NCBI GenBank assembly: GCA_026126105.1
Contig: JAHCJV010000018.1
Span: 16,725-80,724 of the forward strand
Length of the DNA: 64,000 nucleotides
Direction of reading: 5' to 3'
Source: Enhydrobacter sp.
GTDB lineage: Bacteria > Pseudomonadota > Alphaproteobacteria > Reyranellales > Reyranellaceae
The notes below the pieces were generated by a model that saw only the letters and a program-made list of their open reading frames with translations, did no database searches and was not told the origin of the DNA. How positions within the stretch are numbered: position 1 is the stretch's first letter; the number at the start of each line of letters is the position of its first letter. The translations under genes and the position numbers were made by a program. Shown piece after piece: positions 1-8,422 of this stretch.

Positions 1-132
1 TGGCGCCCCGGGAACGGGCCGCTCGATCTCGATTTTCTCGCCGGAGAGTCGCAGGACAAGTTGCTGGCGGGAGGGCTCCTCGACAAGTTCAATTCGCTTT
101 TCTTCACGGTGGGCGTGACGGTGCGCTGGTAG
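1..132 (+). CDS. C-terminus of a probable outer-membrane beta-barrel protein (5' end outside window)
   Basis: An open frame runs from the first base to a TAG at 130-132, giving 43 residues that end FFTVGVTVRW. Alternating hydrophobic residues and a final aromatic residue are the usual C-terminal signature by which outer-membrane barrels are recognised by the BAM complex. Nothing else is visible, so the family cannot be named. It could also be an unrelated protein that happens to end in Trp. No obvious terminator separates it from the tRNA that follows on the other strand. Confidence 0.4.
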   Translation, partial: WRPGNGPLDLDFLAGESQDKLLAGGLLDKFNSLFFTVGVTVRW

Positions 133-221
133 AGGGCCGGCCCACACGTGTGTCGACGAGCCGGTCCACCCAATGAGGAACGTGCCCGCAACGCCGACCA
201 GCGGCATGCGAAAGAGCCCCA

Positions 222-298
222 TGGTAGCTGGGGGCGGACTTGAACCGCCGACCCCGGCATTATGAGTGCCGTGCTCTAACCAGCTGAGCTACCCAGCC
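222..298 (-). tRNA. tRNA-Met (anticodon CAT), elongator type
   Basis: Read on the minus strand this folds as a complete 77-nt cloverleaf: acceptor GGCTGGG/CCCAGCT (with a G-U first pair), D stem GCTC/GAGC, anticodon stem CGGCA/TGCCG around the loop CTCATAA, variable loop GGGTC, T stem GGCGG/CCGCC with loop TTCAAGT, discriminator A and an encoded CCA end. The anticodon stem lacks the three G-C pairs of initiator tRNA. The variable loop resembles elongator tRNA-Met rather than the lysidine-modified tRNA-Ile, although that alternative has the same anticodon. Confidence 0.93.
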
Positions 299-357
299 AT
301 GGGTGCGCGCTATTAAGGGGACGGGCGGCGGGCTGTCAAGAAAAGCACGAGCCGCCA

Positions 358-1356
358 TCAGTCGGCATACGCCTGCTGCGTGGCCACGAACTTCTCCCGC
401 AGATGGCCGCCCGACGTCGTGGGCGCGTATCTCGGCGGGTTGGCCGCGTCGGTGCAACTCGGCAGACACGTCACCAGCGCGTCGTAATTTGGGTTCTGGA
501 AGAACACGATGGATTGCCGGCGGCTCTCCGCCACGCGTTCGGCGGGCGGATTGACGACCCGGTGCAGGGTCGAGACCCAGCGATCGTTGGTCCAGCGCGC
601 CAGCATGTCGCCGATATTGACGACGAAGCAGCCCGGCCGGTGCGGCACGTCGAGCCACGCGCCGTCCTTGCCCTGCACCTGCAGCCCGCCGGGCCGGTCC
701 TCGGTCTTGAGGATGGTGAGGCTGCCATAGTCGCTGTGCGCGCCGGCACGGAGCTGGCCGGGCACCGGCGGCTCCAGCGGCGCCGGGTAGTTGCGCACCC
801 GCAGGCGACTGATCGAGCGGTCGACGCTCGAGTCGAAGTATTTCTCGGGCAGGCCGAGCGCCAGGGCGAAGAGGCGCATGAGATCGATAGCGAGCGCATC
901 CATGACGCGGTAGTAGCGCTCGTAGATCGGCCGCAGCGCCGCAGGGCGCTCGGGCCAGAGGTTTGTCGCGAAGTGCCGCCCGGCCTCGGGTGCGGTGTAG
1001 TACGGCGAGCCGTCGGCATCGACCGAGCCGATCATCAGGCTCTCGTTTAGATCGCCCGGCGCATTGCCGCCGCGGCTGCGCACCAGGACCTCGGCCTTCA
1101 TCGGCATGTAGCCGCGCGTCACGTCGGGCGCCGGACGGACGATCCGCATCTTTTCCTCGAGCGGCAGATCGAAGAAGGCGCGGCTGACGTCCTCCACGGC
1201 TGCGATCAGGTCAGGATCGACTCCATGCCCGGAGATCACCATGAAACCGATCTCGCGGCAGGTCCGATCGACCTCGGCCGCGAGCGCCCGCCGGGCGGCT
1301 GCATCGCCGCTCCGAAAAGGCGAAATATCGACGACAGGAACCGCCGCCATGACCAT
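358..1356 (-). CDS. 2-oxoglutarate/Fe(II)-dependent oxygenase, isopenicillin N synthase family
   Basis: A cytosolic protein of about 332 residues with the two Pfam parts of this family: the N-terminal DIOX_N region (VPVVDISPF, then GFMVISGHGV) and the C-terminal double-stranded beta helix. The Fe(II) ligands are visible as H-x-D in GAHSDYGSLT and a distal His in STLHRVVNP, and the 2OG-binding R-x-S follows in RRQSIVFF. Start: an ATG 21 bases further upstream is possible, but the ATG at 1356 sits behind AGAGGGAG at good spacing, so I prefer it. The substrate cannot be deduced. Related bacterial enzymes are annotated only generally. It lies 77 bp downstream of the beta-CASP gene and may be the tail of that operon. 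Confidence 0.88.
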   Translation of the reverse strand: MVMAAVPVVDISPFRSGDAAARRALAAEVDRTCREIGFMVISGHGVDPDLIAAVEDVSRAFFDLPLEEKMRIVRPAPDVTRGYMPMKAEVLVRSRGGNAPGDLNESLMIGSVDADGSPYYTAPEAGRHFATNLWPERPAALRPIYERYYRVMDALAIDLMRLFALALGLPEKYFDSSVDRSISRLRVRNYPAPLEPPVPGQLRAGAHSDYGSLTILKTEDRPGGLQVQGKDGAWLDVPHRPGCFVVNIGDMLARWTNDRWVSTLHRVVNPPAERVAESRRQSIVFFQNPNYDALVTCLPSCTDAANPPRYAPTTSGGHLREKFVATQQAYAD

Positions 1357-1433
1357 CGCGAGCTCCCTCTCGGGCACGACGAGGTCGCAGCAAGCGACAT
1401 GCCAAGCAACCTATCCGCTGCGCCGCACTTCGT

Positions 1434-3065
1434 TCAATCCGGTTCGAGTCGCCCCCTACTCCGCGTGCCGCGACCGAGCAAAGCTCGCATCTCGGCAAGC
1501 AACTGCTGGCGCTGGAGATCGTCAGGCGCCTCACGCAACGCGGCGCGCATGTCGAGCAACAGCTGAGCATAGTCGTTGTGCCAGTCGCGTCCAGCGCCGG
1601 CCTGCTCCGCGCCGAGCCGCGGTGGCTCGACCGCAGCCGGACTGGCCACAGCCGTCCAGCGGCCGTCGCGATGCTTGAAGCCGAAGCACTGGTCGAGCTG
1701 CGGAGCCGCGATGTTCGCCCGCGGCAGCCCCGCGCGCACGAGCGCGTCGGAGAGCCCGTCGATCGCGTTCTGCTCGCCATGCACGAGCAGCGCCGTGCCC
1801 AGCGCTCCCACCACTGGGTGCATCCAAGCCACGAGCTCGTCGCGGTCGGCATGGCCGGAATAGGCATCGATGCTGCGGATGCGCGCCTTGACCCGCACCT
1901 CCTCGCCGTGGATGCGCACGCTGGCCGCACCGCCGCGGATCACGGCGCCAAGGGTGCCGGGTGCCTGGTAGCCCACGAAAAGCACGGTCGAGTCGGTGCG
2001 CCAGAGGTGGTCCTTGAGATGATGCTTCACCCGTCCCGCGTCGCACATTCCCGAGCCCGCCAGCACGATGGCGCCGCCATGGATGCGGCCGATGGCCTTG
2101 CTTTGCTCGACCGTGTCGGTGAGCCGGAAGTCGCCACCGGAAAAGGCGCCGCCGTCCGTGCCCCGCTCGAGGTCGCGGCGGTGACGAAGGAAGACCTCGG
2201 TCGTGTGACCCGCCAGCGGCGAGTCGAGGAAGACCGGAACGGACGCCAACGCCTTCGCACGCCTCAACTCCGCGATGTCGTCGAGGATCTCCTGTGTGCG
2301 CTCGACGGCGAACACCGGCACGATGACGTTGCCGCCGGCAGCCAGGCCCGCGGCCAGCTCCTTCCCGAGCACACGGCGGCGCTCCGCGTCGCCAAGCCGG
2401 GCGCGCACCCTGTCGCCATAGGTCGACTCGACCACGGCAATGTCCGCCGGCGCAGGGAGTGACGGATCGGGCTGCAGCGCCTTGCTCTGAGGGCCGACGT
2501 CGCCGGAGAACACCATCCGCAGCGGTGCCGGTTCGGCATCGACTTCCAGCTCGATGAAGGCGCTGCCGAGAATGTGGCCCGCGTTGCGCAGCCGGGCGCG
2601 GACGCCGGGCATCGGCTCGAACCAGGTTTCGTAGCGTTGCGGCTGGATGAGAGCGAGCGAGGCCTCCGCATCGACCTTGGTGTAGATCGGCGTAACCCCG
2701 GGCTCGTCGCGCCGAGCGTTGCGCCGGTTCAGCCGCTCGACGTCGTTTTCCTGGATCGCGCCGGCATCGGGAAGCAGCCAGCGCAGCAGGTCGATCGTCG
2801 CAGGCGTCGCCGAGACGCGGCCGCGGAAGCCCGCGAGCGCGAGCTTTGGGAACAGACCCGTATGGTCGATGTGCGCATGCGTGAGCAGCACCGCGGCGAT
2901 GCGGGACGGATCGAAGGGAAAGGGCCGGTAGTTGAGCGACCGCAGCGACTTCGGGCCCTGGAACATTCCGCAATCGACCAGTAGCTCGCCATGCGGCGTG
3001 ACGAGGCGGTGGCATGATCCCGTCACCGTCCGCGCAGCGCCGTGAAAATGCAGTGAAATCGTCAT
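1434..3065 (-). CDS. Metallo-beta-lactamase fold / beta-CASP ribonuclease-like protein
   Basis: A 543-residue enzyme of the RNA-processing metallo-beta-lactamase class. The zinc motif THAHIDHTG, further metal ligands in NAGHILGSA and FSGDVG, the beta-CASP insert (VIVPVFAVERTQEIL), the GSGMCDAGR segment, and the C-terminal RMMBL region with YSGHADRDEL are all present in order. The family comprises RNases and 3'-end processing nucleases related to TTHA0252 and CPSF73; this exact member is uncharacterised. Its ATG overlaps the stop of the phosphorylase gene by four bases (ATGA), so the two are translationally coupled. That pairing suggests RNA breakdown feeding nucleotide salvage, which is an inference. 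Confidence 0.9.
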   Translation of the reverse strand: MTISLHFHGAARTVTGSCHRLVTPHGELLVDCGMFQGPKSLRSLNYRPFPFDPSRIAAVLLTHAHIDHTGLFPKLALAGFRGRVSATPATIDLLRWLLPDAGAIQENDVERLNRRNARRDEPGVTPIYTKVDAEASLALIQPQRYETWFEPMPGVRARLRNAGHILGSAFIELEVDAEPAPLRMVFSGDVGPQSKALQPDPSLPAPADIAVVESTYGDRVRARLGDAERRRVLGKELAAGLAAGGNVIVPVFAVERTQEILDDIAELRRAKALASVPVFLDSPLAGHTTEVFLRHRRDLERGTDGGAFSGGDFRLTDTVEQSKAIGRIHGGAIVLAGSGMCDAGRVKHHLKDHLWRTDSTVLFVGYQAPGTLGAVIRGGAASVRIHGEEVRVKARIRSIDAYSGHADRDELVAWMHPVVGALGTALLVHGEQNAIDGLSDALVRAGLPRANIAAPQLDQCFGFKHRDGRWTAVASPAAVEPPRLGAEQAGAGRDWHNDYAQLLLDMRAALREAPDDLQRQQLLAEMRALLGRGTRSRGRLEPD

Positions 3066-4558
3066 GGCAAGCTCGCTACGGTGAAGCCGCTGGCCTCGGC
3101 CGCGAATCCGCAGGCAAAGCGGAAATCGGCTTCGAGCTCGGCATGGATACGATAGAGCGGCTCGCCCTGGGCGACCGGATCGCCGACCTTCTTGAACAGA
3201 TCGACACCGGCGCCCTTGTCGAGCGGCGCCCCTGCCAGCCGCGCGACCCGCGAGAGGCGAAGGCAGTCGATCGCCGTAACGACACCATCGCGCGGCGCGG
3301 CAACGTCGTGGCTGCGTGCGCCCAGGGCGGCGGCGGCCGGCGGCGGTCCCTGCGCCGCCATGATACGCCGCATCCTGGCCAGCGCCGCGCCATTCTCCAG
3401 CAATTCGCGGGCCCGCGCGATGCCGCGGCCGCCACGCAGGGCCGGATCGAACTCCAGGATATGCCCGGCGAGCAACAGGGCATGTTCCCTAAGGTCACGC
3501 GGCGCGGCTGGGTCGCCCTCGAGCACCTGCAGGACGTCGCGCGCCTCGAGCCAAGGTCCGATACCGCGACCCACCGGCTGGCTGCCGTCGGTGCGCAGGA
3601 CGGCGGCCTGTATGCCGACCTGGTCGGCGATGTACTCGAACAGCTTGCGCAGCCGCACGAAGGAGTCCTGATGGCGAAGCTTCGCGGTCGGCCCGACCGG
3701 CAGATCGAGCACGAGATGCGTCGAGCCTGCCGCCAGCTTCTTCGACAGGATGGAGGCCACCATCTGCTCCGGCGTGTCGATCGACAGCGGACGCTCGACG
3801 GAGATCAGCACGTCATCGGCCGGCGACAGGTTCGCGTGCCCGCCCCATACCAGGCAGCCGTTCTCGGCGGCGACGATCTCGCGCATCGCGTCGGCGCCGA
3901 GATCCACCTGCGCCAGCACTTCCATCGTATCGGCGGTGCCGGCCGGCGAGGTGATGGCGCGCGACGAGGTCTTGGGGATCTTGAGGCCGTGGGCTGCGAC
4001 GATCGGCACCACGATCATCGAGGTGCGATTGCCCGGAATCCCGCCGATGCAATGCTTGTCGACGATCACGTCGCTATCCCAATTCAGCCGGCCGCCGACA
4101 GCTGCCATGGCACGCGTCATCGACAGGACTTCCGGCGCGGTCGTGAAGCGACTCGCGGCGACCAGGAAGGCGGCGATCTCCATCTTCGAGTAGCGGTGCG
4201 CGGCGAGGTCACGCACGATCTCGTGGTAGGCTTCGGGCGGCAATACCGCGCCGTCGATCTTGGCCCGCACATGATCGAGGCTGGCGGGCGGAGCGGCCTG
4301 CGCGATCTCGACTGGCGTCCCGTCGGGCAGGCCGAGCTGGCGATGCGCGAGGGATGACAGGCCGAGCTCGTCGGCCGCCATGATCGATTCGTCGTCGACG
4401 ATGTTCAGGGTGGCGACGATGCGCCGCCCGCCGCCCGAGATCTCGATGCGGGCAAGCGCCACGAACTCCTGGGCACGGTAGAGCGGGCAGCGCCGCGCGA
4501 GAAAGGCGACGGTTTCGTGACAGGTGTCGATGCCAAGCCGCTTGACCCGCAGCATCAT
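3062..4558 (-). CDS. Thymidine/AMP phosphorylase family protein
   Basis: A 498-residue nucleoside or nucleotide phosphorylase. It has the long form with an extra N-terminal domain, and its core carries DKHCIGGIPGNRTSMIVVP and PKTSSRAITSPAGTADTMEV. The GNRT and TSSRAITSPAGTADT signatures are those of the AMP-phosphorylase branch known from archaea (NMP + Pi to base + ribose-1,5-bisphosphate), not of classical DeoA, which has DKHSTGG-GDK. The C-terminal PYNP domain (ALDKGAGVDLFKKVGDPV) is intact. The start is the ATG at 4558, which overlaps the previous gene's stop (ATGA); a second ATG follows directly. It overlaps the beta-CASP nuclease downstream by four bases. The actual substrate in bacteria is uncertain. 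Confidence 0.9.
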   Translation of the reverse strand: MMLRVKRLGIDTCHETVAFLARRCPLYRAQEFVALARIEISGGGRRIVATLNIVDDESIMAADELGLSSLAHRQLGLPDGTPVEIAQAAPPASLDHVRAKIDGAVLPPEAYHEIVRDLAAHRYSKMEIAAFLVAASRFTTAPEVLSMTRAMAAVGGRLNWDSDVIVDKHCIGGIPGNRTSMIVVPIVAAHGLKIPKTSSRAITSPAGTADTMEVLAQVDLGADAMREIVAAENGCLVWGGHANLSPADDVLISVERPLSIDTPEQMVASILSKKLAAGSTHLVLDLPVGPTAKLRHQDSFVRLRKLFEYIADQVGIQAAVLRTDGSQPVGRGIGPWLEARDVLQVLEGDPAAPRDLREHALLLAGHILEFDPALRGGRGIARARELLENGAALARMRRIMAAQGPPPAAAALGARSHDVAAPRDGVVTAIDCLRLSRVARLAGAPLDKGAGVDLFKKVGDPVAQGEPLYRIHAELEADFRFACGFAAEASGFTVASLP

Positions 4559-5127
4559 GCTTCCCGCATCGTTCTGACCTCGACCGGCATGACCGCAAGC
4601 CTCGCATAGAGGCGCGCGCGATTCCTGATCGGCCACCAGTCGTAGAGCATCACCTGAAGCGGGCGCCACATCGCGACCCAGCCGAGGATCAGCAGCCCCT
4701 CCTGCACGATCCGGGCAGCGGTTCCTGGCGGGACGACGAAGGCGAGCTGGCGGACCGTCATGCACACGACGAGGAAGACGACACCAATGGTCAGCGCGGC
4801 TCGCCCTTCCCGGAAATGAGAGCGCATGGTGCGACGAGTCTCCTCGAGCCTGTAGGCGAAATAGTTGCGGATCGCCTTCTCCAGGTCGAACTCCGAGGCC
4901 GCCGGCCATTGGTGGGCCGGCAGATGGACGACGAGCCGTAGCGGCCGGTGTGGGGAGAACTCATCGGCGGTGCCGACGATGTACTCCTCGGCGTCGCGGT
5001 CGAGATCCTTCTCGAGAAAGGGTGAAGGATCGAACGAATTGAACAGCTGCTGCACCTTCGCCAGCCAGACTTCGATCGTGGCGACGTCCGAATCGTCGAC
5101 GGCGGGGCTGGCAGTGCTTGGTGTCAT
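4555..5127 (-). CDS. Conserved membrane protein of unknown function
   Basis: A 190-residue protein with a soluble acidic N-terminal half containing VVHLPAHQWP and an RNYFAYRLEET segment, followed by two hydrophobic spans (AALTIGVVFLVVCMTV and a second one around GLLILGWVAMWRPLQ). It ends with a basic cytoplasmic tail. No named domain is recognised. Its stop overlaps the start of the phosphorylase gene, making it the first gene of a tightly coupled trio with the phosphorylase and the beta-CASP nuclease. A role in anchoring or regulating those enzymes is conceivable but unsupported. The start ATG has only a weak ribosome-binding site. Confidence 0.75.
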   Translation of the reverse strand: MTPSTASPAVDDSDVATIEVWLAKVQQLFNSFDPSPFLEKDLDRDAEEYIVGTADEFSPHRPLRLVVHLPAHQWPAASEFDLEKAIRNYFAYRLEETRRTMRSHFREGRAALTIGVVFLVVCMTVRQLAFVVPPGTAARIVQEGLLILGWVAMWRPLQVMLYDWWPIRNRARLYARLAVMPVEVRTMREA

Positions 5128-5173
5128 GGCGTTGGCACCGTCACCGCTTCACCGGCTGGCGCCTTGTCCTGGA

Positions 5174-6307
5174 TCATGGCCCTCGAGGTCTTCCGATGAA
5201 GCCCCCGCCCAGGACGCGGCTGCCGGTTGCGCGGTCGTGGATCACGCAGGCCTGCCCCGGAGAGACGCCGACCTCGGGCTCGACGAAGCGGACGGTGAGG
5301 GTTTCGCCGCTACGCTCGACCTCGGCGGGCCGCAACGCCTGCGACGACCGCACCCGGACCTGCACTGGCAGCGCGCCATCGAAATCCGGGCCGAGCCAGT
5401 TGACGTCGTAGAGCCCGATTTCGCTTCGGCCAAGCGCGCTGCGCGGACCGACGACGACGCGGCGCGCTTCGGGTTCGAGCCTGACGACATAGAGCGGGTC
5501 GTTGGCGGTGCCGCTGCGCTCGCCGAGCGCCAGGCCGCGGCGCTGGCCGACGGTGAAGCGCACGATGCCGTCGTGGCGGCCGATCACATGGCCGGCCAGG
5601 TCGACGATCTCGCCCGGATCGTTAGCTTCCGGCCGCAGCTTCTGCACGACGCTCGCATAGTCGCCGTTGGGCACGAAGCAGATGTCCTGGCTGTCGGGCT
5701 TGTCGGCGACGGGCAGGTCGAAACGCTCGGCCAGCGCGCGGGTCGCGCTCTTGGGCAGGTCGCCGAGCGGAAAGCGCAGGAAGTCGAGCTGCTCGGCCGT
5801 GGTGCCGAAAAGGAAATAGCTTTGGTCGCGGGTGGGATCGGCGCCGCGATGCAACTCGGGTCCCGCCTCGCCTCGCACGCGGCGGACATAGTGACCCGTC
5901 GCCAGCGCCTCGGCGCCGAGTTCGCGCGCGGTCCGGAGAAGGTCGCGGAACTTCACCGTTCGATTGCAGGCAATGCAGGGTACCGGCGTCTCGCCGCGCA
6001 AATAGGCGTCGGCGAAGGAATCCATCACGTCGGCGCGGAAGCGGCTCTCGTAGTCGAGGACGTAGTGCGGGATGCCGAGCCGGGCGGCGACCTGGCGGGC
6101 GTCCTGGATATCCTGGCCGGCGCAGCAGGCGCCCCTCCTGCCGACCGCGACGCCATGGTCGTAGAGCTGCAGGGTGACGCCCACGACGTCATAGCCCTGC
6201 TCCTTGAGGAGCGCTGCGGTGACCGAGGAATCGACCCCGCCGGACATCGCGACGACCACGCGGGTGTCGCTCGGAGGCTTGTCCAGATCGAGGGAGTTGC
6301 GGGCCAT
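5174..6307 (-). CDS. mnmA: tRNA-specific 2-thiouridylase MnmA
   Basis: A 377-residue enzyme that inserts sulfur at C2 of the wobble uridine (U34) of tRNA-Lys, -Glu and -Gln, using ATP and persulfide sulfur derived from a cysteine desulfurase. Visible signatures: the PP-loop [17 protein letters not shown] near residue 17, the first catalytic Cys in [11 protein letters not shown], the ATGHYVR segment, RDQSYFLFG and the second catalytic Cys in [12 protein letters not shown], then FTVGQRRGL and the C-terminal barrel ([11 protein letters not shown]). The longer in-frame reading upstream of ATG 6307 lacks family similarity. It sits just beyond the isc operon, whose IscS is the likely sulfur donor. 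Confidence 0.97.
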   Translation of the reverse strand: MARNSLDLDKPPSDTRVVVAMSGGVDSSVTAALLKEQGYDVVGVTLQLYDHGVAVGRRGACCAGQDIQDARQVAARLGIPHYVLDYESRFRADVMDSFADAYLRGETPVPCIACNRTVKFRDLLRTARELGAEALATGHYVRRVRGEAGPELHRGADPTRDQSYFLFGTTAEQLDFLRFPLGDLPKSATRALAERFDLPVADKPDSQDICFVPNGDYASVVQKLRPEANDPGEIVDLAGHVIGRHDGIVRFTVGQRRGLALGERSGTANDPLYVVRLEPEARRVVVGPRSALGRSEIGLYDVNWLGPDFDGALPVQVRVRSSQALRPAEVERSGETLTVRFVEPEVGVSPGQACVIHDRATGSRVLGGGFIGRPRGP

Positions 6308-6389
6308 GACGGCGGGTATATAGGCCCGGCGCCATGGGTGCGCCATGGCCGCGATTGTCGTGCTGGAGACCCGTGCTCCCCGCGGAGGA

Positions 6390-6896
6390 TCAGATGTCGC
6401 GGCGGCGGCCGGTGTCGCGGACCACGCGCGCCACACCATTTCGGTCGTAGACGATGATGGCCCGGTCGCCCATCTGAATGCTCCCGTCGTCGCGCTGGGC
6501 GATGACGACCGACGTGCCGTCGTCCTTCTGGACAGTCACCTCGATGCCCTGGCGGGTCGAGCTGCGGTCGATGGCGGTGCCGGCGATAGCGCCGCCCACG
6601 GCGCCGAGAACGCCACCCAGTACCGCGCTGCCGGCATTGCCGCCGATGGCAGCACCGGCGATCGCACCGCCCGCCGCGCCGACGCCGCCGCCAATCAAGG
6701 TGCCGTCGCTGACACCCTGCTGGTTGCTGCGGACCGCGACCTCGCGGATCGACACCACGCGCCCTGCTTCGCCCCGGAAGCCTTCATACGCAGACGTCTG
6801 AACGACACCCGGCTGCACGCCCTGCTCGTTGCAGGCACTCAGAGTGGCGGTGAGCGCGAGCGGCGCGAAGAGAGCGAAAAGCCATTTGCCGAACAT
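6390..6896 (-). CDS. Glycine-zipper outer-membrane lipoprotein (SlyB/PcpY-like)
   Basis: A 168-residue secreted lipoprotein. The signal peptide ends in a lipobox (TATLSAC, lipidated Cys at 22). The middle holds two glycine zippers ([18 protein letters not shown] and [18 protein letters not shown]) typical of the 17-kDa surface antigen/SlyB group, and the C-terminus has a short beta domain ([21 protein letters not shown]). The role is probably envelope integrity. It is preceded by AGAGGA at suitable spacing and lies 42 bp behind a clear paralogue, so the two look like a tandem duplication transcribed together. No catalytic function is expected. Confidence 0.87.
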   Translation of the reverse strand: MFGKWLFALFAPLALTATLSACNEQGVQPGVVQTSAYEGFRGEAGRVVSIREVAVRSNQQGVSDGTLIGGGVGAAGGAIAGAAIGGNAGSAVLGGVLGAVGGAIAGTAIDRSSTRQGIEVTVQKDDGTSVVIAQRDDGSIQMGDRAIIVYDRNGVARVVRDTGRRRDI

Positions 6897-6938
6897 CGAT
6901 CCAGTCCTCTTGGAAGCAACAAGAACTAACGTAGCAGG

Positions 6939-7802
6939 CTAATCCAGAGTGCCGTAGCGCGGATCGTCAGCCGGCTGAGGATAGACTTGCCGATAAGCCT
7001 GGCTGCCGCCCCGCTGATAGGGAGTCGGGGTACGGGTGCTGCTCACCGGCGGGGCATACTGCGACTGGCGGTAATCCTGCGGTGGCGGGTCGTAGGTCGT
7101 GCGGTAGTCCTGTGGCGCTGGGTCGTAGGTGCCGGGCGGCTGGCGATAGTCCTGCGGCGCCGGGGCGGCCTGATAATCGGGCTGGCGCGAAAGGTCCCGT
7201 ACGACCTTGGGGACGCCGCCCCGGTCCTGGATGATCTGCACGCGATCGCCAAGCTGGACGTCTCCGTCGTCCCGCTGAGCAACCGTGACGGTGTCGCCGC
7301 TATCTTTCTGGACCGTGACTTCGATACCGCGCCCGCCACTGCCCATGCTGGTGTGATTTTGGAGGATGTTGCCGGCAATCGCGCCACCCACTGCGCCCAG
7401 TACGCCACCGATCAGCCCGCCGCCGACCCCGCGGCCGCTGGAGGCGCCGATGGCGATACCGCCCAGCCCGCCCAGCAGGCCGCCGATCATCGTCCCGTTA
7501 CCCGAACCACCGCCGCCACCGCCGCCGCGGAGGCTGACATCGTTGATGGACACCACCCGACCGGTGTCGCCGGGCTGGGCACTGGAATAGCTCTGGGCGC
7601 CGCCATTCGCCTGGTTTCCGTAGGATTGGCCGCCATAAGACTGGCTGCCATAGGGTTGTGCAGCGGCGTAAGGCGGCGCGCTCGCCACGCTGCTTCCCGA
7701 CGTGCTTACGATGCCCGGCTGCACGGCGTTGTTGGCGCACGCACCGAGGCCCGCCACCAGCGCAATCGGCAGCAGGAGCGTCCGTAATGTCTTGCCCCTC
7801 AT
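6939..7802 (-). CDS. Glycine-zipper lipoprotein with Gln/Tyr/Pro-rich tails
   Basis: A 287-residue paralogue of the next gene downstream. It shares the lipobox (LVAGLGAC), the VQPGIV-S-TS start of the mature part, the GRVVSIxDV strand, two glycine zippers and the [21 protein letters not shown] domain. It adds a Ser/Tyr/Gln-rich insert after the lipid anchor (YGSQSYGGQSYGNQ) and a C-terminal extension with four PQDYR motifs (one written APQDYRQ). Both additions are low-complexity and probably disordered in the periplasm. GGGAGG lies five bases before the ATG. It begins 55 bp after iscX and may have its own promoter. Confidence 0.87.
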   Translation of the reverse strand: MRGKTLRTLLLPIALVAGLGACANNAVQPGIVSTSGSSVASAPPYAAAQPYGSQSYGGQSYGNQANGGAQSYSSAQPGDTGRVVSINDVSLRGGGGGGGSGNGTMIGGLLGGLGGIAIGASSGRGVGGGLIGGVLGAVGGAIAGNILQNHTSMGSGGRGIEVTVQKDSGDTVTVAQRDDGDVQLGDRVQIIQDRGGVPKVVRDLSRQPDYQAAPAPQDYRQPPGTYDPAPQDYRTTYDPPPQDYRQSQYAPPVSSTRTPTPYQRGGSQAYRQVYPQPADDPRYGTLD

Positions 7803-7857
7803 CTGAACCTCCCGGTCACACTCCTTTACGAGTGGAAATCTGACCGAATTGGGGCGT

Positions 7858-8064
7858 CTACCCTCTTTCTTCGATCCAGGCGGCCTGAATCGCTTCGAGG
7901 ATCTTCTCGTTGGAACGCCCCGGATCGTCTTCGAAACCCGGTATCGCCATTACCCAGCGGTGCAGATCGGTGAAGCGCAGGTTGATGTTGTCCGCTTCAG
8001 GATGAGCTTCCTCGAGCTCGATGGCAATGTCGTGCACGTCCGTCCAGCGCAGCTTGCGGGCCAT
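7858..8064 (-). CDS. iscX: Fe-S cluster assembly protein IscX
   Basis: A 68-residue acidic protein, the usual IscX length, with the family pattern LRWTDVHDIAIELEEAHPE, then INLRFTDLHRWVMAIPGFEDDP and NEKILEAIQAAWIEE. IscX binds IscS on the same face as frataxin and is thought to modulate desulfurase activity or iron delivery. It is the last gene of the isc operon, nine bases after fdx. Confidence 0.96.
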   Translation of the reverse strand: MARKLRWTDVHDIAIELEEAHPEADNINLRFTDLHRWVMAIPGFEDDPGRSNEKILEAIQAAWIEERG

Positions 8065-8073
8065 CGAGGTCTC

Positions 8074-8409
8074 CTACCTGTCGACCATCATGTTGCGGGT
8101 GGCGGCCGGCAGCTTCACCACCAGTCCATCCAGCTCATTGGTCATGCGGATCTGGCAACCGAGCCGGGAGGTGTGGGTCAGGCCGAAGGCGAGGTCGAGC
8201 ATGTCCTCCTCGTCCTCGCTCGCCGGAGCAAGCTTCTCGAACCATGCATTCTCGACGACGACATGGCAGGTCGAGCAGGCGAGCGATCCTTCGCAGGCAC
8301 CCTCGATGTCGACGTGATTGCGGTGGGCGATCTCGAGCACTGAAAGGCCAAGCGGCGCATCGACTTCCTTGCGCGAGCCGTCCCTCAGGATGAACGTCAT
8401 CTTCGGCAT
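8074..8409 (-). CDS. fdx: ISC-type [2Fe-2S] ferredoxin
   Basis: A 111-residue adrenodoxin-type ferredoxin that supplies electrons during cluster assembly and reductive coupling. The cluster ligands are visible as C-x5-C-x2-C in [16 protein letters not shown] and a fourth Cys in SRLGCQIRM. The [10 protein letters not shown] helix and the C-terminal [12 protein letters not shown] segment are typical of the ISC subgroup and distinguish it from plant-type ferredoxins. It lies between hscA (13-base gap) and iscX. Confidence 0.96.
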   Translation of the reverse strand: MPKMTFILRDGSRKEVDAPLGLSVLEIAHRNHVDIEGACEGSLACSTCHVVVENAWFEKLAPASEDEEDMLDLAFGLTHTSRLGCQIRMTNELDGLVVKLPAATRNMMVDR

Positions 8410-8422
8410 TCAAGCAACCTCG

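Noticed and set aside
222..298. tRNA-Ile with modified CAT anticodon, or initiator tRNA-Met
   Set aside because: The anticodon stem lacks the initiator's three G-C pairs, and the variable loop and stem pattern match elongator tRNA-Met better than tRNA-Ile2.
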